A stretch of DNA of 64,000 nucleotides, from contig OZ018325.1 of the NCBI GenBank assembly GCA_963969495.1, forward strand, positions 203,226,239 through 203,290,238, written 5' to 3'. The position numbers and the translations under genes are program-made. Source of the DNA: Ceratothoa steindachneri. Taxonomy: Eukaryota; Arthropoda; Malacostraca; Isopoda; Cymothoidae. Under the pieces are notes generated by a model. It was given only the letters and a program-made list of their open reading frames with translations. It was not told the origin of the DNA and did not search any database. Of this stretch, positions 47,422-60,988 are shown piece by piece (within the stretch, counting starts at the first letter, position 1; the number at the start of each line of letters is the position of its first letter).

Positions 47422-50400
47422 GAAAGCACATCAGTGAATATTTTAATGCATTTTAATGGTAAAAATATCATATCGTAAAAGGCACAGATTAAAACGTTAT
47501 ATATCATAAGAAGTTGAGGACTATAAAAGGAACCATAAATAAAAAGATGCCAGCGACCCCCCCCTCCTCCTCTCTGTTTTATACGATTATTATTTTAATC
47601 GCTAGCAGAATGAGTGTTTGCGTGCTTTTGAAGCAAAGTGGGACTTGCATATTAAAGGGTACACATGTAGATAAGTGTGTACCGTAGCAACATAATAATA
47701 AACAAAAAAAAAGGGAAACGTTGTTTGGGCTAATTAAGGGGTAGATTTACACCTGCAAATTTCAAAGGAGAGTTTAGGTTAACAAGAGGGACTGAACAAT
47801 TTACCCGATCGGACATTTTCAATAACTATTCCACCAACATTGAAAGTCTAAAAATAATTACCCCTTTGCTAAACAATTTTAATCTTTTAATCCAACTTCA
47901 AATAAAACCTCAAACTTTTAATATGTTAACTACTCAAACCATTCAAATTCTTCTCTTTTAATCTTAAATTAAGGTTTTCTTTCAAAATGTCCGCTTTTAA
48001 ATTCTCTTTCAAAACATGACTCTTCAAGCTCCCTTTCGTAATGCCCTTCTCTAATTTAAACTTTCAAACAAACGTTTCCACTACCCAGGAAGAAGCCTCA
48101 AACGGCAAAATCTCTTATTCAAATTCCGTTTAAAAAGGAAAACCTAAAACCTCAAGTTCTAATTGTAAAATGTGTAGAGCTCCCCATTCTCACAATGCCA
48201 TGTTTATCATACGACTTCGGATAATAAAGTGTATTAAATTAGACCTTTGCAAAATATGCAGCAGTTCACGTCACCTGGCGAATTTATTTTTTACTCATAA
48301 TCCTAGGAATGGCGCTTCTGCCAAATAATATCGGTTAAGTCTTCTTTGCTTCAAACTTAAACTTGGAAATTACCATAGGCGAGTTCTAAAGCAGAATATG
48401 TACTCTGCAGATGAACGGAATACTATTCTTGCATAAGGCGTTCTATTCCAGTTTTGTTTGAAAGATAGAATCCGGGGAGGGAACTTTTTGTTTGGGTTTG
48501 ACGTGATCCATTGCCTGAAGTTATACCCTTGAACGACGATACGGGATGCAACCTTTCTGACAAAGGTATTAGGGTACCTTCCTTTGGGCCATATCCACCA
48601 ATGCTATAGAACTCATTAAAAAATGGTCTAAGTTGACTTAATCCCTTCTTCGGGCGTCCAACTTCATGTATAATATCGCGAAACCGTTTTAAATGAAAGT
48701 TCTGACGCTGAGGTTAGCGTTTCCTTAATGAAAGCGAAGGGCTCAGAGAAAGAGGGTGCCGGTGGTACTAACCACGCTGGGAAGGATGATCTTTCCTCGA
48801 GAAGAAAAGCGAGGTAGATCAGAGGGAAAATGGTCCTACTGATCTCCTTCACACAGAAGTCTTGTCTCAGGGAATAGATAAAGAGGGCAGAATGAAGGAA
48901 GAAATAACTTAAAAGCACCTGAAAAGCTTATGAACTTAAAAACTAAGACATGGGCGACCCTCGGACTTAACATTAACCAAGTCCATACCTTTTTGCCTCC
49001 GTTATTCATTTTTAAAGTTTGATCCCAACTTGGTTTGGTGGTTTAAATAGGCATTCAGCTTGGAATCTTTTGTTAATAAAAAAGTTAAGAAAATCCGAGA
49101 CAAATAAAAGAGCATGGACAAACTCAAACATACACAGCTGGATAATTTAGTCATAGATGCATCAATGTGATTTTTGTGGTTGCTTATGTGCGACTAGTTT
49201 TTCAATTTGAGGCTTCGTGTTGGTCAGAGCCACCTTCAAATCGTGGAACAACCCAACTTGAAGGAGGTTCCGGCCAGTTGTTTTGACTTAGAACATGGTA
49301 GAAAATGCCTTTTCACAAAGGTAGATAGTTGGAAATGGGGTAGTTGGAAATGGTACCTAGTCCAGGTCGCGGTCTCACCTTCTGGCGTCAGACTCACGTA
49401 CCGAATGTGTACCATAAAGCTGGCCGCGCCTTGCTATGAGGTGATATTTGGCCACTAGGTATTCTACACTTCTCGCACCACTTAAAATTGATTTCAGCCC
49501 CAAAGTTAAGAAACGCTGCCTTAGAAGATTATGAGAGGTAAATACATTTGGGTTCCTCATCGACCCTCCATAAAAATTAATGACTCCCAAAACAAACGCA
49601 AATTATACCCGGTTTTTAACTTTAACCTCAAAATTTATCAGAGTCCTTCCCTTAACGAAGCTAATTTTGACGGAATTGATTTTTTTAACCTACCTACTCA
49701 ACCTCCATGGATGTTTTCGATCAAACCGAGTTTTCTTCCTCTTTAGAATCATAAAGAGCTTTGTTTCAAATAAAATTAAAATTAGAAGTAATAAAAAACA
49801 GGTTGTGTATTTTCTGAGTATAGAACATACTAGTTACATATAACTCTATTATTTGGGCTAACTAGTTCCCCTTCATCTAAATCTATACTACCAAACATCG
49901 CTTCAGTTCTTCTTCGAACGACATTTCTTCTCAAGAATTCAAAAACATTATTTTTGCGTTAATAATCTGATAGTTACGAGTTCTGATCTCGTGATCATCT
50001 GCTAAATCTTCTTTAAATCAAACGAACGACTCTACGAAGGCATGTTTGAGCCAAGATCGTGGAACTAGAATCATTCAGCAGTTAAAAGTGTATTAAAAGT
50101 AAAGGAAAAGTACATGACAGGTAAAGCTTGTTATTGGTTTGCCATCTTTTTTGTCATTCAAAATTAAGTTCATCCTATTATTTCAAAATTTAAGGCTGAT
50201 ATTATTTCAGGAAGAACCCTTTTGTCATTCCAGTAGCAGAGTTTAGTATTCAAAGCTCTTTCCCCTTTCAGTGATTCTTACTCCCACTCTTTTAAATATA
50301 TTGAGATCGTTTTTGATGCTCAACTTTTTGTTATAGCTCATTTAAGATGTTACTAGACTAAAACAAAAATCAATATTCGTTAAAAATCGCTTTAAAGTAA

Positions 50401-50516
50401 GTAAACGCATTACGAAGAAAATTGAATTCAAATATACGTAAAATCAACGTCTCATATAATTATGCTAATATATTTGATAACCCCACATATTTAATAAGCC
50501 ATGGCATTTCCCTGAA
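47422..50516. other. Intergenic, no gene recognised
   Basis: About 3 kb with only short motif-free frames. On the - strand, CAGCGTTTCTTAACTTTGGG at about 49498-49517 resembles a hAT-type terminus, but no partner end was found. Confidence 0.5.
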
Positions 50517-51020
50517 GAAATTCCGGATCAAGTTAAGATAATCCCTCCCACTTTACTAAGTAAAGATCATCCCTCCCAAAGTTACACTAGTAGAGCTAAT
50601 CCCTCCCAAGGCTAAAAAATAATAACTTAAAAAGTTTATTTAGGAACATATTTGTTAGAAAATTTATTTTAAAACAATTAAAAATAGTAAACTTTGTAGA
50701 ACTCTAGAAATTAAATTTTACTAACTTAATTAAAACTGTATTCACTGGCGTATAGCAAAAAATCGTATAACAAAAATCATTGAAAACATTTTATTTATGT
50801 CTTTCAAGCCACATAAAGAGCTTAGCATTTCTCTCTTACATCCTAACATGCGTTTAATTCTTAGTTTACGCTCATTCCAGTAACTTTAAAATCACGATGT
50901 CATAACCTCGTATACCTCCTAATTTACCAAGTAAATGTCATCCCTCCCCCAATTAACCAAGTAAAGTTAATCCCTCCTTTTTGTCTTAGGAGGGACTATC
51001 TTTACTTGATCCGAAATTCC
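50517..51020. mobile_element. Terminal-inverted-repeat element, copy 2 (488 bp, 8-bp TSD)
   Basis: The element spans 50525-51012. It starts GGATCAAGTTAAGATAATCC and ends GGGACTATCTTTACTTGATCC read to 51012, giving inverted repeats of about 24 bp. The 8-bp duplication GAAATTCC is perfect (50517-50524 and 51013-51020). The interior is collinear with copy 1 (15319-16046), including TTTAGGAACATATTTGTTAG and GTAAACTTTGTAGAACTCTA. Only two internal array units are present. Confidence 0.93.
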
Positions 51021-51499
51021 ATTCAAAATTAAATATTTGGCTAAATTGACTCACTTGCGTGACGTTAGAGAGAATCTCTGCCCAAGACTTGGAACGGAAG
51101 CTTCACCGAGTCTTCACAGAATTTAAATCTCTTCCCTCCCCCCCATGTAACCATCCAAATGATGTGGGACCCCCTTTATCCATTCAAAATTATTCGAACA
51201 TAAATAAACTACAGGATAACTTACCTCGATGCTAAAAACTACTCTTATGATTAAAATGAAGCATCATATGAATATTCAGTTTGCAAATCAAATATAGTGG
51301 CAAACTTTCCTGCAATTGGAATTCTTTCCTAATAAGGACGAATTTCATTAATACGAATTAAACCAAATGAATTCGCGTTATATACACTCGTTAAATTTTG
51401 ACTTATTTCTCGATTTCTAAATCTAACTATAATGACTACAACATCATCAACCCCATTTTGTTGGGTAAGAATTATCATTTAACTCTTAATAATTCGCAA
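51021..51499. other. AT-rich intergenic, no gene recognised
   Basis: Possible decayed upstream pol sequence of the BEL/Pao relic, but no motif could be read. Confidence 0.45.
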
Positions 51500-52690
51500 T
51501 TGTTACTTAAAACGCAAACATCTTGGGATCAATTCGACTTTCACTACGGTCAAAAGTAGAAGATTCTGGATACCTTTATCCCGCCAAACAGTGAGAAGCG
51601 TCCTAAATAAATGCATAACCTGTAAAAATTTCAAATCATTTGCGTTTTCGTATCCGTCAATGGCCATTTACGCTAAGTCTTAAATTAATTTTGTTAAACT
51701 CTTTAAACATTCTATTGTGAAGTTCACTGGTCACCTTCATGTCAAACTAACAATTAAACAGTCAAAATGTACCTGTTACTTTTACCCTGGCTGAATGTGA
51801 GATTCCTGCACATAAAAGTTTCAACATATATGTCAACTTCACAATTCCTTAAAGATTTTCAAATGTTTTCTGATCTGTACGGGTCTTCAGGTTACGTTTA
51901 TAGCAATGATACAAAAACATTAGTAAGGATGGCAAAGTTTTGTTGGAAGCTTTGTTATCCAATGAATTTAGAAATCAGATGTTGGCCAAAAAATTCAAAC
52001 ACCGCACGCTATCGGTTTATTCCGCTTGGATGGGCAGTGCTTGGGAGCAATTAAATAAAATGGTAAAGACAATATATCGGTCAATTATGATTTATTTTGA
52101 CTTACTCAATCTGATTATTTCAATTCAAAATGCCGTTAATTCTGGGTACCTCACTTATCATTAGTCTGAAAAAGATCTACTCCCTCTGACTCAAAATAAA
52201 TTTCTTAAACTCTATTCAAACTCTAATCTTTCTTTCAACATCCTTGAAAATGATGACCCGTTTTCGGAATCGAGGTTCCATCCGCATGAGAAACCAAACA
52301 AATCCTTTAATTTCATCACGAAAAAGTTTTAAATATTCAGAGATAGCTGGTATTTATCGTATCTCTTAAGTTTGAGGAAACACGGTAAATGCATCTACTA
52401 AAGTTCTTGGAAAAACCAGGAAATGGTAGAGAGTATAATTCTCACCTAAAGTCTGAGACCTTTCTGTCAAATGGGACATGTATCTAAACTTGCTCCTGGC
52501 AGAGATCTTGAGGTAAGGGTTGTTATTCTCATTAGGAGAGATGAACAGATCCTTCAATTTCCCATCAAACTGCATTGCTCCATCGAGCTCTCCATAACCC
52601 ATTTTGGCTTAAAGATTTTGAGACCCGATTCTCATTATCAAGAACAAAAGAGCAAGACAGCACAAGAAGAGATCTTGAACTCCAGGATTT
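51500..52690 (+). pseudogene. BEL/Pao retrotransposon integrase relic (3' part of pol)
   Basis: Read across frames: LGINSTFTTVKSRRFWIPLS and RQTVRSVLNKCITCKNF (integrase zinc-finger part with CxxC, 51519-51630); KFTGHL (about 51720), where families have IDFTG, so the first catalytic Asp is Lys; WLNVRFLHIKVSTYMSTSQF (51790-51850); YSNDTKT where families have YSDNA, so the second Asp position is Asn; LLSNEFRNQML...YSAWMGSAWEQLNKMVKT and IQNAVNSGYLTY (51940-52160); then a C-terminal region with PLTQNKFL, W...YLLSLR and ELSITH (about 52170-52600). Stops (e.g. after YAKS near 51682) and frameshifts are frequent. LTRs were not found. The copy is inactive. Confidence 0.8.
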
Positions 52691-53418
52691 GATTTATTCA
52701 TTAGAGCCTAATTTTATCACACCCTGGACCGAAAGAATTGTTGTTTTGCATTCGTAAAGAAGAGTGCAAGAATTGGGATGAATATTCCAAGGATAAATTT
52801 AACTTAACGTCTTCAAAAATATTTAAAATATTATAAAGTTAGTGCAAATGTAACCTTAGAAACTCTTGATTGGAGTCTAAGCTTCTCTCTGCGCGGGAGG
52901 CTGTTAAAATTGACTCCTTTAATCATCGGGTTTTTTTCATCTCGTGTGGTGCCATGTGCTCTACCTGTCCATAGACGGTTCTACTTGGTCGAAAATTATA
53001 TGCGAACTGCCATACTACACCCAATAATTGGCGACTTAGGTTGTCCAAAGAACGATCATGTATCAGAGTTTGGCTGGAGAATTAACCTTCGGTGCATTAA
53101 GAAGACCACATCTTAAAATGTGTTTGCTAGACGCCTACTACCCAAGCTGACCCCCCCTCCCCCCCCAAAAAAAAAATCTAGTCACAACTTAAATGCCGTG
53201 CCATCAATTAAAAAACGTTTGCATATTCTCTTATAAGGTAAAGACAAACGCCCCACATCTAGTGTCGTATGATCCTTAATCCACTGAGACACAGCACCAT
53301 TGATAACACTGTCTACATGATTTTTTTTATTGACTGTATGACATCTTTTTCAAAATACATATGAAAAATGGTGATTTACTTTGTTTTTTATTCATCTCTA
53401 TCACATCACGTTGTCGAG
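52691..53418. other. Intergenic, no gene recognised
   Basis: A poly-C then poly-A run lies at about 53150-53176. The short frames show no motifs. Confidence 0.5.

Positions 53419-53419
<1 letters not shown>

Positions 53420-53489
<70 letters not shown>
53420..53489. repeat. (AT)n microsatellite
   Basis: Uninterrupted AT array of about 70 bp, ending about 55 bp before the next coding relic. Confidence 0.95.
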
Positions 53490-53492
<3 letters not shown>

Positions 53493-53544
53493 CATATATT
53501 TATAATATTGCTAATATATTTTTCTTTATTTTTAGATTGTCAAT

Positions 53545-54832
53545 ATGTCCAGAGGCTGTATAAATTCAGCAGACATATTTTGCTATGTCTGCGGGCAATT
53601 CACTCCTTCAGATTCCCGGAGCAATATTACTCTTTTGTTGAAGCTTTGATATTTAGCTTATTTTGGTTGCAGATTAGGAGACCAAGACAAGCTACTTGCC
53701 CTACATAAAGCTTGCAAGAGTTGCATCAGTAAGCTCCAAATGTGGTCAGTTGGAATACTCAAATGTATGCCCTTTGGAGTACCAATGGTATGGCGAGAGC
53801 AGAAGAATCACCATAATGACTGCTACTTTTGTATGACTAAAGTAGCTGGATTCAACAAGAAGACTAAAGATCGCATAATATACCCAAATATTCCCTTAGC
53901 AATAAAGCCTGTTCCACACTCAGATGATACACCTGTGCCTGTGCCACCTGAGATATGGGAAATTTCATCAGAGTCCGATACTAGTGATACTACTCAGATG
54001 GAAGTAGACTATGAACCAACAACAATTGACGATCCCAAAGTCTTCAACAAAGCTGAACCCAGTGAACTGGTGCGAGACCTTAAACCTTCAAAAGAAAATG
54101 CACAGTTACTTGGCTCTAGACTGAAGAAACACGGGTTTCTAGCTTCTGGAACAACATTCGTTTGGTACCGTCATTGTTAAACGGAATTCATTCAGTTCTT
54201 TAATGAAGAGGATTCTTTAGTTTTCTGTTGAAATATTTCTGGCCTTATCAAACAGATGGGGATGCCGTACAAAGCAGATGAATGGATGCTCTTCATTGAT
54301 TCTTCTAACAGCAGTTCAAAGGCTGTTCTTCTCTACATTGGCAACACAGCTACATCTGTGCCAATTGGCCATATTAACCAAATGTCTGAAACCTACGAAA
54401 ATTTAAAACACTAATTACTTCAATCAAGTACCATCGGCACAATTTTCTCATTTGTGGTGACTTAAAAGTTATTGCTCTCCTACTAGGTCTTCAAGGGGAA
54501 TACATCAAGTATCCCTGTTTTTTTTGTGTCTCTGGGATAGTAGGGCTGACAGCCAGGTATAAAAGAAGGACTGGCCACCAAGATTTAGCTTTTTACCCGG
54601 AAATCACAACGTGAGAGCTATGCCACTAGTTGACCCCAATAAAATTCTGCTACCACCACTCCATATCAAATTAGGGCTTATAAAAAATTTTGTGAAGGCT
54701 TTGAACAAGAATGGATCTGCTTTCAAGTACCTGGAGTCAAAGTTTCCTCGTGTAAGTGAAGGCAAGCTAAAGGCAGGGATCTTTGTTGACCCTCAGATTC
54801 GGGAATTGATGAAGGACAAGCATTCTGATTGA
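53545..54832 (+). pseudogene. Decayed member of a multi-copy arthropod protein family, function unknown
   Basis: One frame from ATG 53545 (20 nt after an acceptor-like TATTTTTAG) reads MSRGCINSADIFCYVCGQFT, then stops at TGA 53647-53649. It continues as FGCRLGDQDK..ALHKACKSCISKLQMWSVG, then MPFGVPMVWREQKNHHNDCY, FCMTK, YPNIPLAIKPVPHSDDTPVP and GSRLKKHGFLASGTTFVWYR, to a second stop at 54178-54180. Later frames give DEWMLFIDSSNSSSKAVLL, ICGDLKVIALLLG, KYPCFFC, and KILLPPLHIKLGLIKNFVKA...FPRVSEGKLKAGIF (54611-54832). The paired cysteines (CYVC, CKSC, CYFC, CFFC) suggest zinc binding. I recall this motif order from uncharacterised, often high-copy proteins in arthropod and other invertebrate genomes, probably mobile-element linked. 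Several stops and frameshifts make this copy a pseudogene. Confidence 0.75.
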
Positions 54833-55279
54833 TGTTGATTTGATGTTGACGATTTTGATTCATTTCATGATAACCGTGATTTATTTCAAGTTGATTTGGT
54901 ATACATATGTTCTTAAAACTAAAATAGTGTGCTTTTCCATCATTACTTATTCATTCTAAATAAGTAGCAATATATTAAAATTGCACATTTATTGCTATCA
55001 TTAATTTGTATTTTATTCAAAATCCTTACGTGATAGAAAAAAATGGTTTAGATATTTAAAATAAGCAACCCAAGAATATGTAAGATCACATCCATGAATA
55101 AAAATAAATTTAAAAAATTCCAATATGCAGACCAGTGTAATAGAAGTTTTAGTAATATACGATAGTTTGATAAAATTAGTAATTAAAATATCATTTACAG
55201 GATCAGTGGTTCGCAGAGAATTAATTTATACAGATATATTTACCAAAGGTACGTGTTAAAGAGTAAAAGGATTCGACTA
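54833..55279. other. AT-rich intergenic, no gene recognised
   Basis: No feature seen; possibly decayed 3' sequence of the preceding relic. Confidence 0.5.
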
Positions 55280-56190
55280 TTTATTATATTCAATGAAATC
55301 GCCGTTGGCCTCAATTACGGCCTCTAAGTGGCGACCGAACAGCATGTATGTCAGTCTTCTCGACGGTCTCTCTTTTTAACAGTGTAAAATGTGTGGGGAT
55401 TTTAAACTTAATCTTTACCTTTTTTATCTACAGAGACTGTTTGGTATATCTCTCAACCAAGCCCCACACATAATAGTCCATGGGGTTGCAGTCTGGGGAG
55501 TTGGGAGGCCAGATGTTCGGACTGATGTGATCAAAGGAATTTTCTAACAGCAAAAATTAGTCTTCCTACTTGTGGGGCAACATTCTATCGGCCACTTCCT
55601 CGATCTAGGGCCACACTAATTCCTCCGGGCACTTAATGTAGCACTCCTTATTAAATAGGAGGCTCCTCAGGAAGATAAACGGGGCCATGTTATGGCCCTT
55701 GCTACTGAAAGCCCTAAACACCAGAATGTGGACGGAAAACTTGGTCGACGTAGCCCTCGGTATATCTTTGGGGGACACACTAAGCCATTGGTTGTTTTGC
55801 GAGATCACCAATTGGTTTTGGACAAAATTCTTCTCGCCTGAGAAGAATCGAAATATTCAGAACTTGAGGAGATGCTTGTTTGTTCACAGGCTTCGCAGCA
55901 CTTTGCTTGCGCTTGTTCTTCATCTTCTGCGACAAAAGCTGGCCCTTTCTCCTCTTATATAAGTAGAAGCGGATCTTCTCATGCACGAATTCGAGAGGAA
56001 AGAATCTGAAATTCTCTTGTCTAAAGCTATGGACTATATTTCCTTGCTAGAATCGTTGTCAATGATGGCCTGGATCTCAGGGATAAATTCGGGTTTTTCT
56101 TATCAGAAAGCTTCGACTGAGGTTTCCAAGCCGTCGTACCCTCTTAATAACAACCTGACTCATTCAACTATTTATTAATCCTCTGCACTT
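55280..56190 (-). pseudogene. Mariner-type transposase relic
   Basis: In - strand order, across frames: IQAIIDNDSSKEI (about 56075); VHEKIRFYLYKRRKGQLLSQ then KMKNKRKQ (about 55905-55985); FRFFSGEKNFVQNQLVISQN (about 55800-55850), where the family's FFSDEKNF has Asp to Gly at codon 55836-55838; SVSPKDIPRATSTKFSVHIL...FRAFSSKGHNMAPFIFL, KCPEELVWP (55605-55780); NSFDHISPNIWPPNSPDCNP then MDYYVWG (55470-55530), with the SPD Asp kept (55491-55493); and a C-terminal LEAVIEANGDFIE (about 55283-55325). The segment normally carrying the second catalytic Asp (FQQDSAP) is missing. First Asp mutated and second deleted: inactive. Confidence 0.87.
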
Positions 56191-57164
56191 TACTTTGATT
56201 GACAGCTAATCAATCGAGCTCGACGGGGTGAATTGCAATCATCACAGCTTGAAATTTACAATTTTGGGGATGATTGAATTTACCCATGCTATTCTTTCCT
56301 TCACAGACGATGCGCAACTTAGTCTATACTCTAATAGGAAAAGAGAGATTCAACGCCATACAACACGCATGCACGAAATCTAGCTACCAATGGCAAAATA
56401 ATACCCACAGCACTCTATAGATATTCCCTACAAGTAATCTAACCCTGGGTAGTGTATATCTACAACATCTTACTGATATTAAGGTTATCAAACCGAGATT
56501 TAGACCGTCTACGTAACATTCATGAAGGGACATAGACAAAGTAACCATTGATTTAAGCTGATTATGGACGACTCCAATGCGGGGATTCTCAGACAAAGGC
56601 GAGATAGTTGATCTCTGGCAAAATTAAGTGAAGGCGAAAAAGATGAGCATGAAAGAGATTAATAGATTAGGGGAGAAAACTTTTACATTATGAAATCCTT
56701 TGCAAAAGAGACAGAGCGGAGGATGGAGATGGATGAAACAGATCAATGAGATGATTACCTACTATTCAAAAGGGGAAAAAATATTAAGGACGGATCGGTT
56801 ATCATATCTTTCAACACATGTAATCACCTCCGATTATTGAGGAGAAATATCGATATGAGCTAACAAAGGAGAAACCAAACTCACAACAAAGAGAGCAAAA
56901 AAACTAAAACTTGCAACATAAAGTGAAACAAATACCTTTCAAATTACAGTATGAGGCAACTTTAAGGAGTAACATGATCAAGTAACAGAACCACCATTTG
57001 TGAAAATCGGTAATAATATAAGAGAATCTATTTAATAACGTACAACTCAGCCAATAACAATGAGATACGAGTATGATCATCTAACACAAAAATAAGTGAG
57101 CTACGAAAAAATTTGCATAGAAAATGAGAAAACAAGACAGGATGAAAAAATCAGAGAAAGAATG
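56191..57164. other. AT-rich intergenic, no gene recognised
   Basis: No repeats or coding signal were recognised in this stretch. Confidence 0.55.
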
Positions 57165-57508
<344 letters not shown>

Positions 57509-57525
57509 ATTTATTTATTTATTAA

Positions 57526-60500
57526 ACAAGCTTAAGAAAAAGAATACAGACTAGAACATATAATACAAATGTAGTGAACAAACAAGAAAGATATTGGAAA
57601 CAGCAAATCACGAAAATAACTTTGCCAACGTGAATGAAGTGTAAGTCAAAGGGTGAAAGAGAACAGACAAAAGACGAGTGAAATGGTAAAAGTTTCCCAC
57701 AACGAATGCAAGGGCCAAGATAACACGTTGGGAGTCGCTAGGAACTAAAAGTTCGTGCAAAGGACACAGGTATTGAAAAGTACCAACTAGTATCCCGTTG
57801 AAGGGGGTGTACGTAAACGATTCTAACCCAACATAGATTAAGGAACATATGCAAAACTTCGATTATTAAACATAATTATTTCTTAAACAAATTGTAAAAT
57901 ATTAAATTCGTTACAGTCATTAAATTTACCGAGTAATTTATAGAATACAAACTTGTTGAGCTAGTTTTGTTTATTCAAAGTTAGCTAAGTTTTTTCTAAT
58001 TCAGTTTTCTTATGTCTAAATTATGCAAGTTTTTAAATTGTGTATTTGAAGAATTGATCGGAGTGCATGGGAGGAAAAGGAAACACTAATTTTGTCTTCC
58101 ACAAAGAGAAATTTTTATTGTACCAAATCCTTCTCTGGTAGAATTACTGGGTTGAGTAATAGTAGTTTCTCTTTTTTCAGTAGAGTCTTTTGTTCGATTA
58201 AATTACCTTTTGATTCAATTTATTTATCTCCTCTCAAATTTTTCCTTACCTTAACTTCCCCACTTAAAGGAGCCTCTTTTCAAATCTTTTCGTTGGAAAT
58301 GCATCTGTTATTTTCCAATTTTACAGTAAAGAATTAAATAACTACATAAGAATTGAACTAGCAAAATAACTAATTGACCATTTTACAAAATAACTAATAT
58401 ACTAACTAATTACTACCTTACAAACTATCAAACTAAGCAACTCACTTAGTTTTTAGTCATTTCTAGCCAGTACTTGCGGTAATCGTAAAATTTATTCTTC
58501 TTTAGACCATCAACTCTTTACGGCACAGGAAGATTCACTGCCTTAGATCAAATTTTTTTTGAAGCCGTTCACTCTCGGCTATTGAAGAACTGTGCGAAAG
58601 GTATTGTGAGAAAGGGGGCTTGGTGTTAAGTGGGTTCGCTTAAAAATTTAATTCGTGAGTGAGTATCATTTTAGATGTATAAAATAGGCTTCCATACTTA
58701 CACCTAAACATGTAAAAGGTAAGCGAGGGAAAAAAATATTATTCATCATTGAGAGGGGTTTGAATGCATAAATATCTTTCCTTCTTCAATCTCTACGCTT
58801 TTACCTTCCACCAAACGAGCCTTGTTCTACTCTATGGAGACACTATGTGGCCTTTCAAGGGTGGTGTTTTCGATGGAATTATTTATCATAACACTTATTG
58901 GTCGTTTTATTCGTAATTTATTCATTGGTAGTTGTTTTTACCTCAACTGTCCAATTTTAATCGCGGACGAAATCACTCTATCGGATGATAAAATTCGCAT
59001 GAAGATCAGCATGACAATCGATGCCAAGCCTATGGCTACCAGGCACCATCCTCGTTTTAGGAGAAGGGGCAGGTTAGTACTTTGTTTTGACACCAACCAG
59101 CCAGCAAAGAACCATTCGTGATGGGAAGGGGAGGGCAGCCTTTACATGTCATGGGTATCAGCCTGTTCCGAGAGGAAAGAGTATATGTACATGTTGCGCT
59201 TGTGAAGACAGGGAAAGGAATAGAAATAGGTATTGTTATTGTTATGTGCGTGTGTAAGAAACTACCTGCCGCCACTCCCACATTACCAAGGTCAGCGCGT
59301 TTACCCAAAGGCGACCAGGTCCCTGCGAATGCTTACCTTTATATATTTCCTTCGCAGACCCTTAATGTATCCCATGTATCGACTATGGGGGAAACGTAAA
59401 TATCCCCCTAAGCTGAATTCAGGCTCCCCCACATCACGTGTAAAAGGCCTTTGCAGCAACCTCTCCACGCACGGGCAGGGCAGATGTTCTTTCGCCTTTA
59501 GAGTCACTGCTATGATCCTTCCTTGCGCTTCTCTGTTGAGCGTAAGGCAAGGTAACAACAGGGTCGTGACCCCTGGTTGCAAAATTCTAGTGCCTCGCCC
59601 TTTCCTTGAAAACCTTGAAAAGTCTTTAAAAGTGGCATTATTCGATTGGGGTTGGAGTATTTCCTCGTTACGGCTTGGAGTTTATGTTGTTGATCACAAG
59701 TGTGTTCCGGAACACATGGTAGTTTAAGGGAATTTTTTTGTGTTATCCTCTTACCAAGAGCGTCATTTTGTTACTTACCTGAGACTAAAAAACGTAAACT
59801 AACGAGAGCATTTCCTGCGAAAGGTTTGTAAGGAGAAACAGTTAAGTGGTGAAATTGAGAAAGTGAAAATGTTTCGACGGTTGTAGCCCGAGTAAGCGAA
59901 AGAAGAGAACATTTGTACTGCTCGGGATAGACTCGGCGTTGGCTATTCTCAATAATTAAGAGAGACCCCTTTCCCTTTGGTGTTTGTGGGCAGAGAGGTT
60001 AGGCGAAGAAGGAAAAAGGAAGGAACAACAAGGGAGTCTTCTTGATGGGGGTTGGGGTGTTACCCCACAAAATCTTTGAAAAGAATCTAGGATTACAGCG
60101 TAAGATGTATAAAAACTATTATAAAGATGATTGTGTCGGGTAATATTAATTATCGGGGTAATTCCTTTAAAATACCCTTACTGTATTGCTGGAATGTAAT
60201 AAAAACTCATCCAAATTGCTTCCATGTAGCAATCTTTATTCCAATTTTCCCCTGGCATTAAATTTCCTGCCTGGAAGCACAAAGCTACATAAGGAAATTG
60301 AGAAATTTAATTATTTAGTTTTTTTTCCTTTGATTTACTGATATTTGGAGATTCAGGGTTATTCTTGTGTGTTGTTATCATCATTTTGCTTTTGTTGTCT
60401 TCGATGGCATGGTTGATCATTTTTTGTGTTGGTTATCTTGTTGTTGTTTGGTATTTTTCGTTAATTCCAATAAATTGGTAAATTTTGTAATTTTAATTGG

Positions 60501-60984
60501 TATTTTTTTATTATAATTTTAATTCATTAGCATTCTAAGAAAAATTAAATGTAAAGTTTGGCCAAAAGTATAAGTATAGGATAGGTATTAGCTCATCATC
60601 TAGACTCACTTACTTACCCACATACACTGTAAGCTCAACTATCTAACCTGGGTACTTTTGTACCATATAATAAAACTACACAACTACCGTAGTGTCTCAA
60701 ATGTCAATGGGCTAAACAAAATAGAACTGGAAAAAATTTCACAATACTAACACAGTTCCATGGCATAGAAAACTAAACTGGAGGCTGAAATATGAATATA
60801 TTATACCCATCAATACCGGAACTGCAGAGGGAAAACCAACCTCAATCAATACCTAAAGTCGGAATCAAAGGTTTAAATACGCCCACCAGTATAGTCCCAT
60901 TTAGTAGTTTGTATATATTTCTTATGATAAAATTAATTTCAAACTGATTTATGTATACATTATAAAGCACATGATACGTGAGTA

Positions 60985-60985
<1 letters not shown>
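57526..60985. other. Intergenic, no gene recognised
   Basis: The frames at 58092-58337, 58822-59121 and 59233-59727 show no known domain and no splice or promoter support. The segment 58980-59600 is somewhat GC-richer, but no family could be named. Confidence 0.5.

Positions 60986-60988
<3 letters not shown>

Noticed and set aside
49498..49517. hAT-like terminus CAGCGTTTCTTAACTTTGGG (- strand)
   Set aside because: No partner terminus or target duplication could be found nearby.
59233..59727. 164-aa open frame with hydrophobic start
   Set aside because: No recognised domain, an overlapping antisense frame, and no promoter or poly(A) signal; left as unassigned.
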